A stretch of 64,000 nucleotides of DNA. Origin: Porites lobata. Lineage: Eukaryota; Cnidaria; Anthozoa; Scleractinia; Poritidae. Below the pieces are notes generated by a model. The model saw only the letters and a program-made list of their open reading frames with translations, made no database searches and had not been told where the DNA came from. Positions within the stretch are counted from its first letter, which is position 1. Each line of letters opens with the position of its first letter. The position numbers and the translations under genes were made by a program. The DNA lies in assembly GCA_942486035.1 (NCBI GenBank), contig CALNXK010000079.1, positions 1,125,001 through 1,189,000 of the forward strand, given 5' to 3'. Below are positions 1 through 11,581 of the stretch, one piece after another.

Positions 1-187
1 AACTCCAGAAGCTGAAATCGGTCATCGAGCAACGACTCCAAGCGGACATCGAGCAGGTTGGAGACGCTGCAACAAGATATGGAAAAAGTATTCAAAAGAG
101 CGTTGATTTCTTATGTGAGGACCACCATATAACGAAAAACTTTCGAGAGAATATCTCGAAAAGACCTTGACGATGTAAGCCGTAAGC

Positions 188-631
188 TTGAAGCGATTTC
201 TACAAGACACCGCCATGGATGACTTTCTGAAGTACAGCTTTCAGTATAACGTTAAAATTTTTGGCCTTCCTGAACAGGATGAGCATGAGTCTGTTGAAAC
301 CACCAGGCAGTTGTGTTTAAAACTTTTCCATTCTATCGGAGCCGAGGGAGTGATGAAAAACGACATTGATATTGCTCATAGACTGAATAGCCGAAGGTCT
401 GACAACCATTATCCAAGACCTATTGTGTGCAAGTTTATCAGACGACTGGCCAAAGAAGAAGTCATGGCTCATCGCAATGAAACTTCGAACTTAAACCCTG
501 ATGATCTCCATTTATCTGCTGATTTTCACACGGAAAATATCCGAATTCATGAACACCTGATCCCGAGATTACAGCAACTTCTTAGCCAGGCAAATAAACT
601 GAAATCTAAGAAGCTTAAGAAAAGATATTAA
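188..631 (+). pseudogene. LINE ORF1 protein remnant (RRM-like nucleic-acid binding)
   Basis: A 147-residue open stretch resembles the RNA-binding part of LINE ORF1 proteins. After about 20 residues comes a beta-strand segment (KIFGLPE), then an IDIAHRL motif and a basic strand (RPIVCKFIRR, roughly residues 80-90) typical of L1-type RRM-like ORF1 domains, and a lysine-rich C terminus. ORF1p coats the element RNA before reverse transcription. The sequence before 188 looks like the N-terminal coiled-coil part, but it is broken by stops and frame changes. The ATG at 188 is therefore simply the first one in the surviving frame, not the original start. Confidence 0.7.
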
Positions 632-838
632 ACATTTTCAATGTCACGTACTCAGTGAGGTAAAACATAATTTCACTGTATTAGGTGTAACAGAAACGCG
701 ATTATGCGAAGGCGAATATATTGATTTTATCCCACAGCTACCTGGCTATTGCTTTGAATTTGTTAAAACCCTGTTGTCTGCCGGTGGTGTTGGTCTTTTT
801 ATTAGTGAAAACTATAAATATCGAGTCTTAGAACGCCC
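632..838 (+). pseudogene. LINE AP-endonuclease fragment
   Basis: Translated in broken frames, this stretch gives a VTETRL segment followed by an open piece with SAGGVGLFI. These are recognisable parts of the apurinic-like endonuclease of Jockey-type LINEs, which nicks target DNA. Only about 65 residues remain and an internal stop is present. The catalytic C-terminal half is missing, and the next recognisable sequence (about 850) is already RT. It is non-functional. Confidence 0.6.
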
Positions 839-849
839 TGGGGCTTTAT

Positions 850-2219
850 TCTACCCTTGTTAAACTGTTAAAACTTGCTAAATCAGTCATATCCATACCA
901 TTAACCGAAATTTTTAACCAGTCTGTACTAACTGACGAGACGTTACCTGAAAACTATCGGCCAATTTCTTTGTTATCAATTTATAATCGTTTATTTGAGA
1001 AACTTTTGTATCGTAGACTGATAAGTTTATAGACAAGAATGATATTATTTACGATTTCCAATATGGCTTTCACAATAAACATATTACCCAGAACGCTATT
1101 CTTGATATTGTGAACACCATACATTCTAATATGGACAATAGAAAGTACTCATGTGGAATTTTTATAGATCTTAAGAAAGCATTTGATAGTGTTAACCATG
1201 AGATTCTTTTGACAAAACTTGAACACTATGGAATAAGAGGAGTTATAAATTCTTGGTTTAGATCATATCTTTCAGATCGCCGACAGTCGATTGAAATAGG
1301 CAAATGCATATCTGAGACTGAAACGATCGTATATGGAGTGTCTCAAGGAGCTATACTTGGATCCTTGCTATTTTTGTTATATATTAATGACATCCATGAA
1401 TCTTCCAAGGAATTTACTTTTTATCTATTCGTAGATGATACACGTCTAACCTATGCTAATGACGACTTACGTAGTTTTGAACTGTCAACAATGAGCTTGA
1501 GAAAGTAAGTGAATGCATGGCTTAATGCTAACAAACTAACGCTCAACGTCAAAAAGTCTAATCATGTCATTTTTCGTCCGTGCCAAAAAAGAATACCTTT
1601 CATTCCTCAAATTAAATTAAGATTTTTAATCCAACTTCAAATACTCGAGTAATTCTAGAGATGAAGGACTTTGTTAAATATTTAGGTATAATGATTGATT
1701 CTGAACTATCATGGACGCATCATAATGACTTTATCTGTCACAAAATTAGAAGATCGGTTGGAATAATTGCTAAAATGAGGCATTACATTCCACGGCTTCT
1801 TCTTTTGAATTTATATCATGCACCTATTGCTCCTTATTTAAATTATGGTACCTGTGCATGGGGCAACTGTCCACAGACCTACCCCAATAAGATACTTGTT
1901 CTGCAAAAACGTGCACCGCGTTTGATTTATTTTTCTAAACCCAGAGACCATGCAATCCCTTTTTTATTGAATCACACTGCCTTCCTTTGCCGTCTTTGTT
2001 CTTTCAACAGTTAAGCTATTTAATGTATGACATTCATGCTAAGACAGCTCCTAAACGTCTTCTCCATAAGTTTGCGAAAATCAGTACAAAACATCACTAT
2101 AATACGCGATTATCTGCAAAAGAATGTTTCTCTGTTAAATTCTCGAGAACTGAAAAAATGAAAAAATCTTTTACTAGAATTGCTGTGTCTATTTGGAATT
2201 CTATTCCACTTTCTGTTAA
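850..2219 (+). pseudogene. LINE reverse transcriptase remnant
   Basis: RT motifs appear in order across three frames: ENYRPISLL (about 950), FIDLKKAFDSVNHEIL (about 1160), SQGAILGSLLFLLYINDI (about 1345) and the active site FVDDT (about 1430). The downstream part includes YLGIMID (about 1680) and a region with WNSIPLSVK at the break. The active site keeps both aspartates. A stop at about 1030, a stop at 1507 and at least two frame changes make it a pseudogene. The sequence ends in frame at TTAA 2216-2219 and continues in the same frame at 12,172. Confidence 0.85.
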
Positions 2220-2798
2220 GAGCAACTCCATGCAAATATCGACCAAAGAGCGGCAAGGCTCAAAAAATAAAAATCGCTCTTCTTTGGCATACTGATAGAC
2301 TTTACTAAGTGTACAAACGCCATGTAGTTTTTTCTTCGAAAGATCTGTTCGTTTCCGAGAAAAACAAGAAAACCGTTTCAAGCACCGCGGTCGATTTCGC
2401 AAGCCGAAAACGGGGTTGAAATTCACTATGATTCGCTCGACTTGCATTTCAAAACAACCGCGCTAGAAAAAAAGCTTTTTGCTAAAATTGTAAGTATAAC
2501 TAGTCGTTGACCAAAATATATAATATTTTTAGCATTAAAACAGTCTGAGTAATTATAAAAAAGCTAAAGCGTATGTCTACCTGTTGTTCAACCACGGAAG
2601 GTAGCTGAAAAAAGCGACGATTTTCGTCATGTGCCTTTGATCAGAATTTTTCAAGATTGAAGGGGAAAACACTACAACCATCAAACTATTATGTTATGTT
2701 AAAATTATTTTGGGGAAATCATTTTGAGCTTCTCAGAAATATTTTGAAATTCGTGTTACAGACAACATAAAATAACGGCATCCAACACACGAGTCACA
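2220..2798 (+). repeat. Left terminal inverted repeat of the TTAA element
   Basis: Reading inward from TTAA, the sequence GAGCAACTCCATGCAAA matches the reverse complement of the right end at 12,167 with substitutions and small indels. The match continues through landmarks such as CGAAAGATCTGTTCGTTTC (about 2338), a TATATAATATTTTTAGCAT segment (about 2518), and the stretch before 2780. The BEL insertion begins about 90 bp beyond it. Confidence 0.85.
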
Positions 2799-2885
2799 CA
2801 ACCACCACCAACAATTTGACTTAAGGTTTCCTTTTACAACGCTGGTAGCCTTGATATATAGAACAACTTTTTAAAAAAGCTCACC

Positions 2886-3155
2886 TGTACGAGAGTTTTA
2901 CCAACCCTACCCCTCACAGTTTTGTGACGTTGAGCAGCACTACCAAATTAGGGCTAGGGCTAGCAAATAAGGTAATGAGCACGTGCGTGCTGACTAAGCT
3001 AGAACTGGACGAGTCGTAAAAATATTGTGAGCGCGGGTTTTCCTTTGAGGTTTTTTCATCGAGTTTCGTGAGAGTTTGTGAGTCGGATTGAAGTGGAATA
3101 AACCAGGAAACCGTGTTATTGTGAGTTCTATGGGCTGTGTTATTGTTCAGCTCAT
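2886..3155 (+). repeat. BEL 5' LTR
   Basis: Starts TGTACGAGAGTTTTACC and ends TTGTTCAGCTCA(T). It matches the 3' LTR apart from a GT dinucleotide difference (TGTGTTA here, TGTTA there). Near-identity indicates that the BEL insertion is fairly young. Confidence 0.92.
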
Positions 3156-3158
3156 TTT

Positions 3159-3176
3159 TGGTGCCGAGACCAGGAT
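3159..3176 (+). promoter_or_regulatory. BEL primer-binding site
   Basis: TGGTGCCGAGACCAGG starts three to four bases after the 5' LTR. The leading TGG pairs with a tRNA CCA end. Which tRNA is used was not determined. Confidence 0.6.
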
Positions 3177-3250
3177 GCGAGGAAGAAATACACAACGCTA
3201 GCGAAACAGTTTGAGAAGCGAAGTGATCCTTTCTCGGAGTCAAAACAAAC

Positions 3251-4210
3251 ATGAGCGACAGCGAAGAACCGAGCGACGAAGAACAACGTCTCATAAAAGA
3301 GATCGACAAGGAAATTGAGAAAGTCAAGTACTTCATGGAGGAGATAGATGAACTGATCTAAATTCAGGATTATTCGGAGATGGAAATAGTCAACAAACGA
3401 GCTGTGAAAATCATTACAAAGCTATCGGATCTTATTTCACAGACAGAAGAATTAAAAATTGAGCGAGGATTGTCGCCTCGGACGGTGAGACAGTGGAGAA
3501 AAGACATTAAATCAAAGTATGCAGCATCTGTTAGCGAAAACGAGAGGCTTAGAAAGTGTTTAGATGATAGAGAGGAAGAAATTACGCGACAAAAAGAAGA
3601 TTTGAAGCGGGAGTAACAGTTGGAAGATGAGCGGCGATTGTACGTGTTACGTGAAAAGCAACAGGAACACGAGCGTGAGTTGTGGAAGGAAAAGCTTGAA
3701 GCTGAATTACTTGTGGCAGAAAAGAAATTACAAATGGAGAAAACAGCTGTTTCCAGCACCACAAAGTTACTGAAATTAAAGATAACACCGTTCAAGGGTA
3801 CCGCCGGCGACTGGATAAGATTTGTAAACATGTTCCTGACGCAAGTTGATGCGAAGTCGATTTCCGACGAAGAGGAATTCGGGTACCTTCTGGAATCCGT
3901 TAGCCCGAAGGTGAGAGACAGAATTGCAAATTTAAAGCCTGGAACTGTTGGTTACAAGACAGCGTGGGATCGACTAAAGAAAGAATATGGGCAAACAAAG
4001 GTCGTCATGAATGCGCACATGGAAGAAATCATTAATTTATTCCCAGTCAAAGGCTCCAATTATTTCAAGGTGCAAGAATTCTACGAGAAACTGAGTAGGA
4101 ACTATGACGCACTTCAAACCCTCGAAGAAGGCCAAAAGTTACAAGGGTTTGTTATGACTACGCTCAACAAGTTACCTCACGTAAAGCCCGATCTGGTGAA
4201 GAGTGGATGA
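3251..4210 (+). pseudogene. BEL gag (DUF1759-type)
   Basis: One frame runs from an ATG at 3251 with an acidic start (MSDSEEPSDEEQR), then a long charged coiled-coil region rich in E, K and R. It then enters the conserved gag core with KLLKLKITPFKGTAGDW (about 3770) and the SVSPKVRDRI / AWDRLKKEYGQ segments. Stops at about 3359 and 3614 break this frame, and it shifts into the pol frame near 4203-4210. The core is the DUF1759 family seen in BEL/Pao gag proteins, which form the particle shell. The ATG was chosen because it follows the LTR and leader and is in frame with the core. Confidence 0.85.
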
Positions 4211-5987
4211 CAGTTGGGAGGAATGGTCCATGGAAGACCTGATTGATGCTCTGCAGAAGTGGCTTAGGAGAAATCACGTCGAAAGCAGCAAATGCGAAAA
4301 ACATCTGTTCTCACAGAAGCAAGGAGATAAGCTGAAACCCTATTGCCTTTTCTGCCGAAAACAAGAGCACTGGAGTGAGGACTGTACCCTAGTAACAGCA
4401 TTAGCGGACAGGAAGAAGTTCTTCATAGATCACAATTTATGCTTTAATTGTGGAAGGCAAAACCACAGAGCAGACCAGTGCCGTAGGCGTGGCTGCGCCA
4501 AGTGTAAACACAAACACCATAGAAGCATATGCGATAGACCGGAGAGGGAAAGCAGTAATCCAGATGGAGTGTCATTGACGGTCTACTCCAATTATGCAGA
4601 GGAGAAAATGCTACCCGCGATTATTCCCGTCAGTATTGGGGGGCAAGTGCTTTGGGCCTACCTAGATACAGGATCTGGACGCAACTTCATTTCACGTGAA
4701 GCAGTCAAGTTAGTAAAGTTGAAACCGACACGTCACGAGACTCGCGAAATCTTGACAGTCAATGGAACCAAAGTCCAGACAATGCCAATCTTTGACACCC
4801 ATATTAAGTCCCTGGACGGGAAATCATGCGAAGAGGTGGAATTCACTGGATCGAAGTTAGCTGATTTTACTACAGTGAGAAGGCCAGACATGAATCAGCT
4901 GAAGTTGAAGTACTCACATACACAAGACAAGCGGTTCTATATGACGTCCACAGGAGAACATCAGATACACCTCATTCTCGAAGACGGTGTTTATCGCAGA
5001 ATAAGGACGGAGAGAGTATGCAAAGGGCACCCGGGAGAGCCACTGGTAGAGGAGACAACGTTCGGTTGGGTGGTCCATGGGGGAGACGAATATGGGAGTG
5101 GGAGCAGCTGTATGTACATGAGAGAGGTTAATGACTATGAGAAACTGTACAGTTTGGATGTACTGGGAGTCGAGGACCGGGGAGACAATGATCAGCTGGA
5201 TGTTCTGCGTGAATTTAAAGAGAGTGTTGTCAGAAAGCAAGATGGAAGGTATGAGGTTGGTTTTCCTTGGATACCGGGAGCTACATTAACGAACACAAAT
5301 GAAGCAATTAGCAGAAAGCGGCTTGAAAACGTGGAGAGAAAGCTGTCAAGAGATAAGAAACTGAAAGGAGAGTATGGTGGCATAATTGAAGAGCAAATCA
5401 GAGCAGGGGTAATCGAGGAAGCACCTCAGATTCCATCTGGAGAACGTGTGTTTTACATGCCTCACAAGCCAATTGTAAAGCAGAGTGCAGTTACGACTAA
5501 GGTTCGCATGGTGTTTGACGCAAGTGCTAAGCCCCAGCCTTTGACCTACAGCATCAATGATTGCATGTTCACTGGTCCTCCGTTGCAGCCGCTTCTTTGG
5601 GACATAATCATTAGAGTGCGAATGTCCACAAGTCTGCTCCTTGGAGACATAGAAAAGGCGTTTCTCCAGATAGGTGCGAAGGAGGAGGATAGAGATGCAG
5701 TCAGATTCTTGTTCAACATTAAAGGAACAGAGAAACATTTAAGATTTACACGTGTACCTTTCGGAGTTGAAGCAAGCCCTTTCCTACTGGGAGCCACTCT
5801 GCAGCATCACTTTGAACGACAAGGGTCAGAATTTGAAGAGACAGTGAGAGCACTTAAGGAGAACACTTATGTTGACAATCTCATGCAAACGGGAGGAAAT
5901 GACGAGGAACTCATGCGGTTCAAAGCAGAGAGTACTGCCAGACGTGAGTCTGCCAGGTTCCCGGTGCACAAGTTTCAAGTTTCTTGA
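4203..5987 (+). pseudogene. BEL pol, part 1: zinc knuckles, protease, RT
   Basis: The 594-residue frame contains cysteine/histidine knuckles (CLFCRKQEHWSEDC, then CFNCGRQNHRADQC). An aspartic protease follows with the active-site YLDTGSGRNFI (about 4660), then a BEL-type RT with MVFDASAK (about 5510), LLGDIEKAFLQI (about 5640) and FTRVPFGVEASPFLLG (about 5750). The RT active site reads YVDNL where the family has YVDDL, so a catalytic aspartate is lost. The frame ends near 5987 in a frameshift; homology continues in the next frame from about 5945. Confidence 0.9.
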
Positions 5988-6462
5988 AAGTGAAGGCATG
6001 CCAAACCCAAGCAAGATCCTTGGACACGCGTGGAATAAAGATGATGACACACTGGAGCCGCTTGCAAAGCCTTTTCCACAAGAACATCCAGTTACCAAGC
6101 GCACTATACTCAGTTACCTAGGAACTGTCTACAGCCCACTCGAGATAATCTCACCCACCATGGCTGAGGGAAAGCATATTTATCGAGAAGCCTGCGATGA
6201 GAAGAAAGGCTAGAATGCAGAAGTTTCCCCCAGATTGAAGAACCAATGGTTAAGGTGGAGGAAGCAACTTAGAGATGTAAAAGTGCCTAGAAGTATTGCT
6301 TCATTCGTCAGAGAGATAGGAGCAGTCCATTTACATATTTTCGCAGATGCCAGCATTCTAGCATGCTGTGCAGCAGCTATTGCGGTGGTAGAACATGAGG
6401 CAGGCGTGACCAAAGGACTTCTGACCTCAAAGTCGCGGAATCAAAGAGAAGTACATCAATAG
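5945..6462 (+). pseudogene. BEL pol, part 2: RT thumb / connection and RNase H start
   Basis: Homology continues in a second frame with EGMPNPSKILGHAWNKDD (about 5990), VTKRTILSYLG (about 6090) and the RNase H-like start VHLHIFADASILACCAA (about 6325). An in-frame TAG at 6211-6213 sits where the family has a tryptophan (TGG to TAG is one base). The frame shifts back near 6430-6460. Confidence 0.85.
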
Positions 6463-8429
6463 CAAGACTGGAGCTCGTGAGTGGCCACATGGCAGTAAAC
6501 ATGGCGAAGAACCTCAGCACTGCTCTCCAGCAATGGCCCATTCAAACCATCAACATTTGGATGGACAGTATGGTAGCACTATATTGGATAACCAATCCTG
6601 GGAGAGGATGGAAGGTGTTTGTATCAAACAGAGTAAAGAAGATAGCAGAAACCGCTGGTCCAATGAACATCACTTGGAAGTACTGCCCATCAGAGTTGAA
6701 TCTAGCAGATCTCGGAAGTAGAGGGGCAACCATCGTGAAGATGGAGAGAGGAAACTGGTTTGTCGGTCCGGATTGGCTCTTGGACAAAAGGTGGTGGCCG
6801 GAGCAGCCAAGGCTGAATAGCACCAAAGAAACAGATGAAGAGAGTAAGGTCACCCAAGAAGCAGTTCTCCGCACACAAGAGCGCGTGTTCGATGAGTGGG
6901 ATGCCTTGTTAGAAAGAAGCACCTACTGGCGTACAATGAGAGTAACAGCATGGGTGTTACGTTTTATCAGAAACTGCAAAGCGAGAAGCAAGTCAAAGAA
7001 GATGTCAGGCCCATTAGTTACGGAAGAAATCACAGCTGCAAGTGACTACTGGGTAAAGCGAGTTCAGAAAGCAGAGGAAACATGTCTGAAGTCCCCAGGA
7101 TGGAAGTTGGTCAAAGATAACTGTACAGGAGTTCTCAGGTGTGAAGGCAGAATTAAAGGATATCGGCCGATCTACCTTCCTGGTGGTCTACTTGCGGAGA
7201 AGCTTATCCTTCACATCCACAATCAGGTCATGCATCTTGGTGTCGCAAACACGATGGCGAGCGTGAGAGAGAACTGGTGGATACCGAAGTTGAGAGCGAA
7301 AGTGAAGAAGGTCATTAAGAACTGCAACATCAATAAAGTATACTCCACCAAACCTTATGGAGTGCCATCAACTAGTGCTTTGCCAGAATATAGAACGGAG
7401 GGGAGCAGACCGTTTGAAGTAACTGGAGTGGACTTTGCCGGACCCTTGCTGTACAAGGTCGGTAAGAAAGAAGAAGGAAAGTGCTATGTCATTATTTTCA
7501 CCTGTGCCAGCTCCAGAGCGGTCCATTTGGAAGTTGCAAGAACCCAAACGGCAGAGGAATTCAAGAGTAAGCTGAATGCCTTTATTTCGCGACGAACAAG
7601 ACCTCGTATCATCATCTCGGATAATGCCAAAGTGTTTAAGGCTACAGCAGATTGGATCAAGACAGTGAGGAGAAGTGAGAAGTTGCAGAATTACTTAGCA
7701 CGTGAGAACATTCGCTGGCAGTTTAATCTTACAAAGTCACCCTGGTGGGGAGGAATCTATGAGAGATTGATTAAGGAGATAAAGAAGACCTTGCATAAGA
7801 CCTTGGGGAGGTCACATCTTTCCTATGAAGCATTTGAATCAGTCATCATGGACATCGAAAGAAATTTGAACAATCGCCCCTTGACATATGTTGAAGCAGA
7901 GAGAGAGGAAGAGGCGGTACTTACACCAAACATGATCCTGTGGGGACGAGATGTCTATGCTGTAGAAGACACCGAAGGCTCAGATGGAGAGAAGCTAACA
8001 AGCATGGCCAAACGTTTGGAAAATGCTAAGGCCAATGCATGGAAACGCTGGAAAAGGGAGTATGTCCATAGCCTAATGGAAAGTCACAGGCGTAACAAGG
8101 AAACGGGAACTATACCTCAAATGGGAGAAATTGTACTCATCATTGGAGACGAAAAGAACCGCGGAGAATGGAGAAAGGGAAAAGTAGTGCGTCTTATCAA
8201 AGGCAAAGATCATGTCGTTAGAGGGGTGACATTGTTACACAAAAGGCACACTATTGACCGCCCGCTTCAGTTAGTTTGTCCCTTGGAAATCAGAGCGGTG
8301 GAGAATGTTGATCAATCCCAAAGGGGGAAGAGAGATCAAGCTGATGAAGGAGAACAGAGACCAAGACGAGCTGCAGCTCACAGGGCTGCTCAGAGAATCA
8401 CAGAACAATTGCAAGAAGAAGAGAATTGA
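6440..8429 (+). pseudogene. BEL pol, part 3: RNase H end, integrase, DUF5641-type C-terminal domain
   Basis: This frame carries the end of RNase H (INIWMDSMVALYWI), then integrase. In the integrase zinc finger the histidines are present but the C-x2-C pair reads CNIN, so the second cysteine is missing. The catalytic core keeps all three acidic residues, in VDFAGP (about 7430), IISDNAK (about 7613) and WWGGIYERLIKEIK (about 7745). The C-terminal part (GEIVLIIGDEKNRGEW, about 8125) matches the DUF5641 domain that ends BEL integrases. It is the longest intact frame in the element, stopping at 8427-8429. Without the other parts it cannot support transposition. Confidence 0.92.
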
Positions 8430-8528
8430 TAAACTGAACTGTGTTTGAGTATAAACCGGACTGTCATATAGCAAATCGGATTAGTTTCAAGTTACGTTTG
8501 ATTGTAAAAATTGCGTGCTACAATTTTT

Positions 8529-8538
8529 AGGGGAGTTG
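8529..8538 (+). promoter_or_regulatory. BEL polypurine tract
   Basis: AGGGGAG directly before the 3' LTR is the expected plus-strand primer site of an LTR element. Confidence 0.6.
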
Positions 8539-8806
8539 TGTACGAGAGTTTTACCAACCCTACCCCTCACAGTTTTGTGACGTTGAGCAGCACTACCAAA
8601 TTAGGGCTAGGGCTAGCAAATAAGGTAATGAGCACGTGCGTGCTGACTAAGCTAGAACTGGACGAGTCGTAAAAATATTGTGAGCGCGGGTTTTCCTTTG
8701 AGGTTTTTTCATCGAGTTTCGTGAGAGTTTGTGAGTCGGATTGAAGTGGAATAAACCAGGAAACCGTGTTATTGTGAGTTCTATGGGCTGTTATTGTTCA
8801 GCTCAT
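8539..8806 (+). repeat. BEL 3' LTR
   Basis: A near-perfect copy of 2886-3155, starting TGTACGAGAG and ending GTTCAGCTCA(T). A TAATAAA-free, T-rich end and the downstream ACCT mark the boundary. Confidence 0.92.
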
Positions 8807-10175
8807 ACCTTAACCTGTATCAGTTGTACTTCAAGCTCCAAGTTGTTTCATTTTGCCGCCTTATCACCTATCTTACCGTAGTCGTGAAGTCCGCTGGAAT
8901 GTGTGCGTTGGAGGTGCGTGACATCTTCCTGGTAATTTCTTCATCCCTCTGTTTTCTCTAATGTTTTCAAGTTAACATCTCATGCTTGTTAAAAATTTTG
9001 AGAACCCCGGACCTTAAAAAAGCCGTCTATAAAACAAAGCTCGGTAGTTTAACTGTCAACAAAGCGAAGTTGCTTGCTCGTGGATCCGTTCACTTCAAGG
9101 TAATCTGATTTGCATAGGAGTGTGCCAAGGGTCTACTTCCGGTGCCGAGTATACACGTGACGAGCTTCTCCGACTTTCACCCGTTACTTCCAGTACACTG
9201 AAGAAGATTCATCTTTTATACTCCTCCTTCTTCAAAAATACTACAGTTGACATTATTTTACCTGAGAATTATCTTTAATATTTTGACATTTCAGACATTT
9301 GATTAACATTATCGAATTAAATTTAGTTTATTTTGATTCAACCGTTCATTCCCACTTTGCAAAAACACTGTTTGTGTGCGCTCTTCTTCGACGAAGCTAT
9401 GGAAAAGGTTCGTGCTCCTTCGAGTCATTAGTAGGTACTCTGTGTTCGTTTTGATAGAAGGGATAAGCAGAGATCAACTGAGATTGTTCCTTTGTCGCTG
9501 TATGTCAAACTATTAAGGACGTAACTGGGCATAGGTTGACATGGTCTCAGTTCTGGTATTGAAAGCAAAACAGACTTTATTTTAGCTCAGAACTGACCAG
9601 TCAGACCATTCCCGTCGCAATGATAATTTCCCTTTTAATCAAACTCTTCAGCTAGATCAGTCAAACTCGCAATGGTATGCTCGAAAGAGAACGTTTTTAG
9701 GGAAAACTCAGGCAAAGGTCCAGCCGGCCAGTTCTGACAAATGGAAAGCGCCCTAAGTTCCTTTAATATATCCCCTTTCCATCGTTCTGAGCTCGGTATT
9801 GGATGGCGACGGAACAGTTATTCCAGTTCGTGCCAAGTTCCACAGGAAAGCGCCAATCACATAATTGAAAGAAGAGGGAAACCTGTTAAAGCCGACAACA
9901 GAGTTAGAGGAAGAACATTTCAGAATATATCTATCAGCAAATCGGTATCCTCATTCCTGTAGGTTCAGGTACTCTTGGTTTATTCACTGTATTATATTCT
10001 AATTAGACACTTAGATTCAATCCACGAATACTGTATATAAAGTTTATCATAGTTGTCAACTCTCTTAAATAACCCAGAGTCTCCCGGGTACGGTACCAAT
10101 CCACCTAATCTGTCCGATAAAATAAACCTTTCACTTTTTCTCTTAGCTTGAAATGAAACCCGATTTCCCCCAGAG

Positions 10176-10215
<40 letters not shown>

Positions 10216-10353
10216 TAAAAGATGAACTTCTGGAGTCGGACTAGTTCAAAAACATTTAATCGCTATCTATTTATCTATCTATCTATTTACAGCTCTGGTG
10301 TTACCATTGAGCACTCTTATAGCAGATGAAGTCTTCATTAAATCTACTTATAG

Positions 10354-10386
<33 letters not shown>

Positions 10387-11581
10387 AAATTTAAAGATCA
10401 TAGTCCAGTTCTGATGGCATTTATTGTTGTCGTTTCATTTTATTTTATTTTATTTTTTTACATTTACTTCAAACGACTGACTTGTTCGAATTCCTCATTC
10501 AAGCCAACGTGAGGGGAAATGGCCAATGAAGAAGCCATTGATTTCAAGTTCAGTAGCCGATGCGCTTGCAGAATGTTACAAGAACGCAGGACACTGGGGA
10601 TCACGAAGAGAAATCTTATCTATTAGGGACGGACCATTAGAAGAGTTATGGGCGGGGGGTGGGGAATTTTTGTGCCGCGGAAATTTTTTTCGTTATCAAA
10701 TTCCCTCATGAATTTCAGTTTTAGGCCGTAGCATGAATATTTTTTAGGGTTAATTGGCGTGCATAAATTTTTTTCATTTAATTTTGCCTTGCGCGAATAT
10801 ATATTTTTTTGGTACTTCGCTTGCCGCCCCCCCCCTCCCCAATAATGTTTGTTTCAATTCACGAAAAGTGGCATTTAGCACAGCAGAAATTACATTTGTC
10901 ATATATTAAGAAGGCACTCTGAAATACCGCACGTCCAGGCCAGGATTGCCCACGCGCAGCCAACAACTGGAAGTTCCATCTGTGAAGATGGGAAGAAAAC
11001 ACAATTTTTTGTTAAGACATCTGTTGATTTGATAATGCCCACGTCTCGAAGCAATGAAAATCTTCATTGAGGCTACCAATTAAATTCTTCATTTTCACAA
11101 ATTTTATATTATACCAGGTTGTACGTTTGCTTTTCGCCTGCTTTTAGCGGATCCAGACCCCGGGCCCCGGGATCTTGACAGCTGTAATCTGATATTACTG
11201 TTGACAGTAATTTGTATACTGAGTCACAAAACGTTCGCATGGGCGCTTTATCCTTCAGATTGGCGCTTCCTTCTGCGGTGTCTAGCAGCATTTTGAGACA
11301 AAAGTTGTTGACAGATAAGGGAGAGAGGGTTTACTACGTGTTTACTAAGCGAACTTCGTTAGAAAGCATGCGTGTTGGTTATGAGTCTCAAACAGAGTTT
11401 AATATCGAATGGCAAATGTGACAGAAGGCAACGGGAAACATTTTACATTTTGCCGTAAAACTAGACTTGAAACAAAGAACAGGGTGAGTACTTTAACATT
11501 TACAACTTTGTGCCTGAATATTACCAAGACTTTTTCCGAGAGACGTTTCATGACCTTTGCCTGGTCGACTGACGATGGTCA
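8807..11581. other. Internal part of the TTAA element, no recognisable gene
   Basis: About 2.8 kb between the BEL 3' LTR and the right inverted repeat. No ORF here shows a recognisable domain; the longest (9741-9962, 11,212-11,421, 11,409-11,621) are short and look like chance. Several simple repeats occur near 10.2-10.5 kb. It could be transposon interior or captured host DNA. Confidence 0.5.
10179..10458. repeat. Microsatellite cluster: (AT)n, (TATC)n, (AT)n, (TTTTA)n
   Basis: Four simple repeats sit within 280 bp: AT at about 10,179-10,213, TATC/CTAT at 10,262-10,288, AT at 10,355-10,383, and TTTTA at 10,437-10,458. Confidence 0.95.

Larger units (their letters stand above)
1..2219 (+). 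mobile_element. LINE (Jockey-like non-LTR retrotransposon), 5' and central part, broken
   Basis: This is the remains of one non-LTR retrotransposon reading left to right: ORF1 (to 631), a short endonuclease fragment (about 632-835), then reverse transcriptase and its C-terminal region (about 850-2219). Frames change several times and stops interrupt each domain. Much of the endonuclease and the start of RT is missing around 840. The element enters from outside the window on the left. On the right it is cut at a TTAA (2216-2219), and its 3' end reappears at 12,168. The order ORF1-EN-RT and the C-terminal region fit Jockey-superfamily LINEs of invertebrates; the exact clade is not resolved. Confidence 0.85.
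2886..8806 (+). mobile_element. BEL/Pao LTR retrotransposon, defective
   Basis: Direct LTRs of about 268 bp flank a gag-pol order specific to BEL/Pao: DUF1759-type gag, zinc knuckles, A16-type protease, RT, RNase H, integrase, and a C-terminal DUF5641-type domain. A possible target duplication, ACCT, lies at 2883-2886 and 8807-8810; the LTR ends are uncertain by one base. The copy carries two gag stops, at least three frame changes and one pol stop. It lies inside the TTAA element, so it inserted after that element. Confidence 0.93.
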
